From positions 62,001 through 126,000 of the forward strand of contig NZ_PXXX01000024.1 in assembly GCF_003367505.1 (NCBI RefSeq): a DNA stretch of 64,000 nucleotides, in the 5' to 3' direction. Each line of letters starts with the position of its first letter. Position 1 is the stretch's first letter. Source of the stretch: Lysinibacillus capsici (GTDB lineage: Bacteria > Bacillota > Bacilli > Bacillales_A > Planococcaceae). The position numbers and the translations under genes were made by a program. The notes below the pieces were generated by a model, which worked only from the letters and a program-made list of their open reading frames with translations, made no database searches and was not told the origin of the DNA. Positions 63,310 through 64,000 of the stretch are shown one piece after another.

Positions 63310-64000
63310 ATGTCAAAGGTTGAAGAAATCCAACGTTACTTGCAGCAAAATCATATCGATGCAGCATTCGTAACAACACCTGACAATGTTTTTTACGTTT
63401 CAGGCTTTAAAAGTAATCCGCATGAAAGATTACTAGGAGTCATGATTTTTAAAGATGCGGAACCTTTTCTAATTTGTCCACAAATGGAGATTCCAGATGC
63501 AAAGGCTGCTGGTTGGTCTTATGAGGTAATTGGTCATCAAGATACAGAAAATTCGATGGAAGTTCTTGCTCAAGCGATTGTAGCACGCCAAATCACCCCA
63601 GCTACATTTGCTATTGAAAAAGCACAACTCATTGTTGAGCGCTTGGAAGCTTTACAGCAATCTTTCCCTCAAGCTAGCTTTGTGCGTCTTGACGAAAAAA
63701 TTAATGCGATGCGCGTAATCAAAGATGAAAGTGAATTAGAAAAATTACGTAAAGCTGCTGAATTGGCCGATTATGCAATTGAAATCGGTTGCAAGGAAAT
63801 TGCTGAAGGTAAAACAGAAATGGAAATCCTAACAGCGATCGAAAGTGCCATTCAAGATAAAGGCTGTAAAATGTCTTTTGAAACAATGGTATTGAGTGGT
63901 CCAAAAACTGCCTCTCCTCATGGGAAGCCAGGTGCACGTAAAATTGAAAAAGGTGATATGGTACTATTTGACCTTGGCGTTATTTACGATGGCTATTGCT
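63310..64000 (+). CDS. M24-family Xaa-Pro dipeptidase/aminopeptidase (partial)
   Basis: The first 230 residues of a two-domain peptidase. Residues 1-125 form the creatinase-like N-domain (YLQQNHIDAAFVTTPDNVFY, then VSGFKSNPHERLLGVMIF). The M24 pita-bread domain starts about 130 (IKDESELEKLRKAAELADYA), with SGPKTASPHGKPGARKIEKG and VLFDLGVIYDGYC containing the first metal aspartate. ATG with AAAAGGAGGACATATTG. The rest lies beyond the window. It should cleave dipeptides ending in proline. Confidence 0.93.
   Translation, partial: MSKVEEIQRYLQQNHIDAAFVTTPDNVFYVSGFKSNPHERLLGVMIFKDAEPFLICPQMEIPDAKAAGWSYEVIGHQDTENSMEVLAQAIVARQITPATFAIEKAQLIVERLEALQQSFPQASFVRLDEKINAMRVIKDESELEKLRKAAELADYAIEIGCKEIAEGKTEMEILTAIESAIQDKGCKMSFETMVLSGPKTASPHGKPGARKIEKGDMVLFDLGVIYDGYC

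Noticed and set aside
63125-63379. 84-residue minus-strand frame between ytkL and the peptidase gene
   Set aside because: Covers the promoter and start of the M24 peptidase gene; no ribosome-binding site or family similarity.

Overview
The window looks like a contiguous chromosomal segment of a low-GC, spore-forming member of the Bacillales, most likely Lysinibacillus or a close relative. The evidence is the AT-rich codon use, the T-box and L20-leader RNAs, two recognisable small acid-soluble spore proteins (SspH, SspI), a SleL-type cortex hydrolase, and gene order that follows the Bacillus pheST to ytkL region with local losses and insertions. No rRNA, tRNA, CRISPR array, transposase or prophage was seen. 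Gene identities come from reading motifs and remembered family sequences, not from database searches.

1-12.6 kb: the 5' part of pheS with its T-box leader, ysgA, a MutT-like NUDIX gene, and a two-gene signalling module in which an RsbQ-type alpha/beta hydrolase precedes a protein whose N-terminus resembles the RsbP PAS domain but which ends in a GGDEF domain. Next come spore-related genes (CotQ-like flavoprotein, SleL-like hydrolase, a 54-residue basic protein, SspH), a membrane GGDEF-EAL phosphodiesterase, an orphan sigma factor, SspI and a GlcD-like oxidase.

12.5-19.1 kb: a seven-gene minus-strand operon (two monooxygenase-type proteins, redoxin, lipoprotein binding protein, two permeases, GNAT) with a LysR gene upstream. 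It resembles the B. subtilis ytmI/tcyJKLMN/ytmO/ytnIJ sulfur-compound operon but is reordered and has no ABC ATPase. Between lysR and argF is an unannotated structured RNA candidate with two hairpins that display the same eight-base loop and are followed by a terminator.

19.4-31.9 kb: argF, a MarR/beta-lactamase-fold pair, an M42 peptidase, a dUTPase, ysdB with a near-consensus sigma-W promoter, ysdA, the infC-rpmI-rplT operon with an L20-type leader and an AUU start, T-box-controlled thrS, then dnaI, dnaB and nrdR. dnaI appears to begin at AUC.

32-49 kb: gapB (with a CcpN-like operator), coaE, mutM, polA, then an insertion relative to B. subtilis carrying a secreted coiled-coil protein, a membrane protein, hflKC and lrgAB. 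It continues with phoPR, a MaoC-fold protein and the TCA genes mdh, icd and citZ.

49-64 kb: ytvI, fxsA, pyk, pfkA, accA, accD, a GntR/FadR regulator with a perfect operator palindrome, dnaE, nrnA, ytpI, ytoI, ytkL and the start of an Xaa-Pro peptidase. The theme of this half is central carbon flux (PfkA, Pyk, AccDA, CitZ-Icd-Mdh, GapB) together with replication and repair (DnaB, DnaI, PolA, MutM, DnaE, NrnA).
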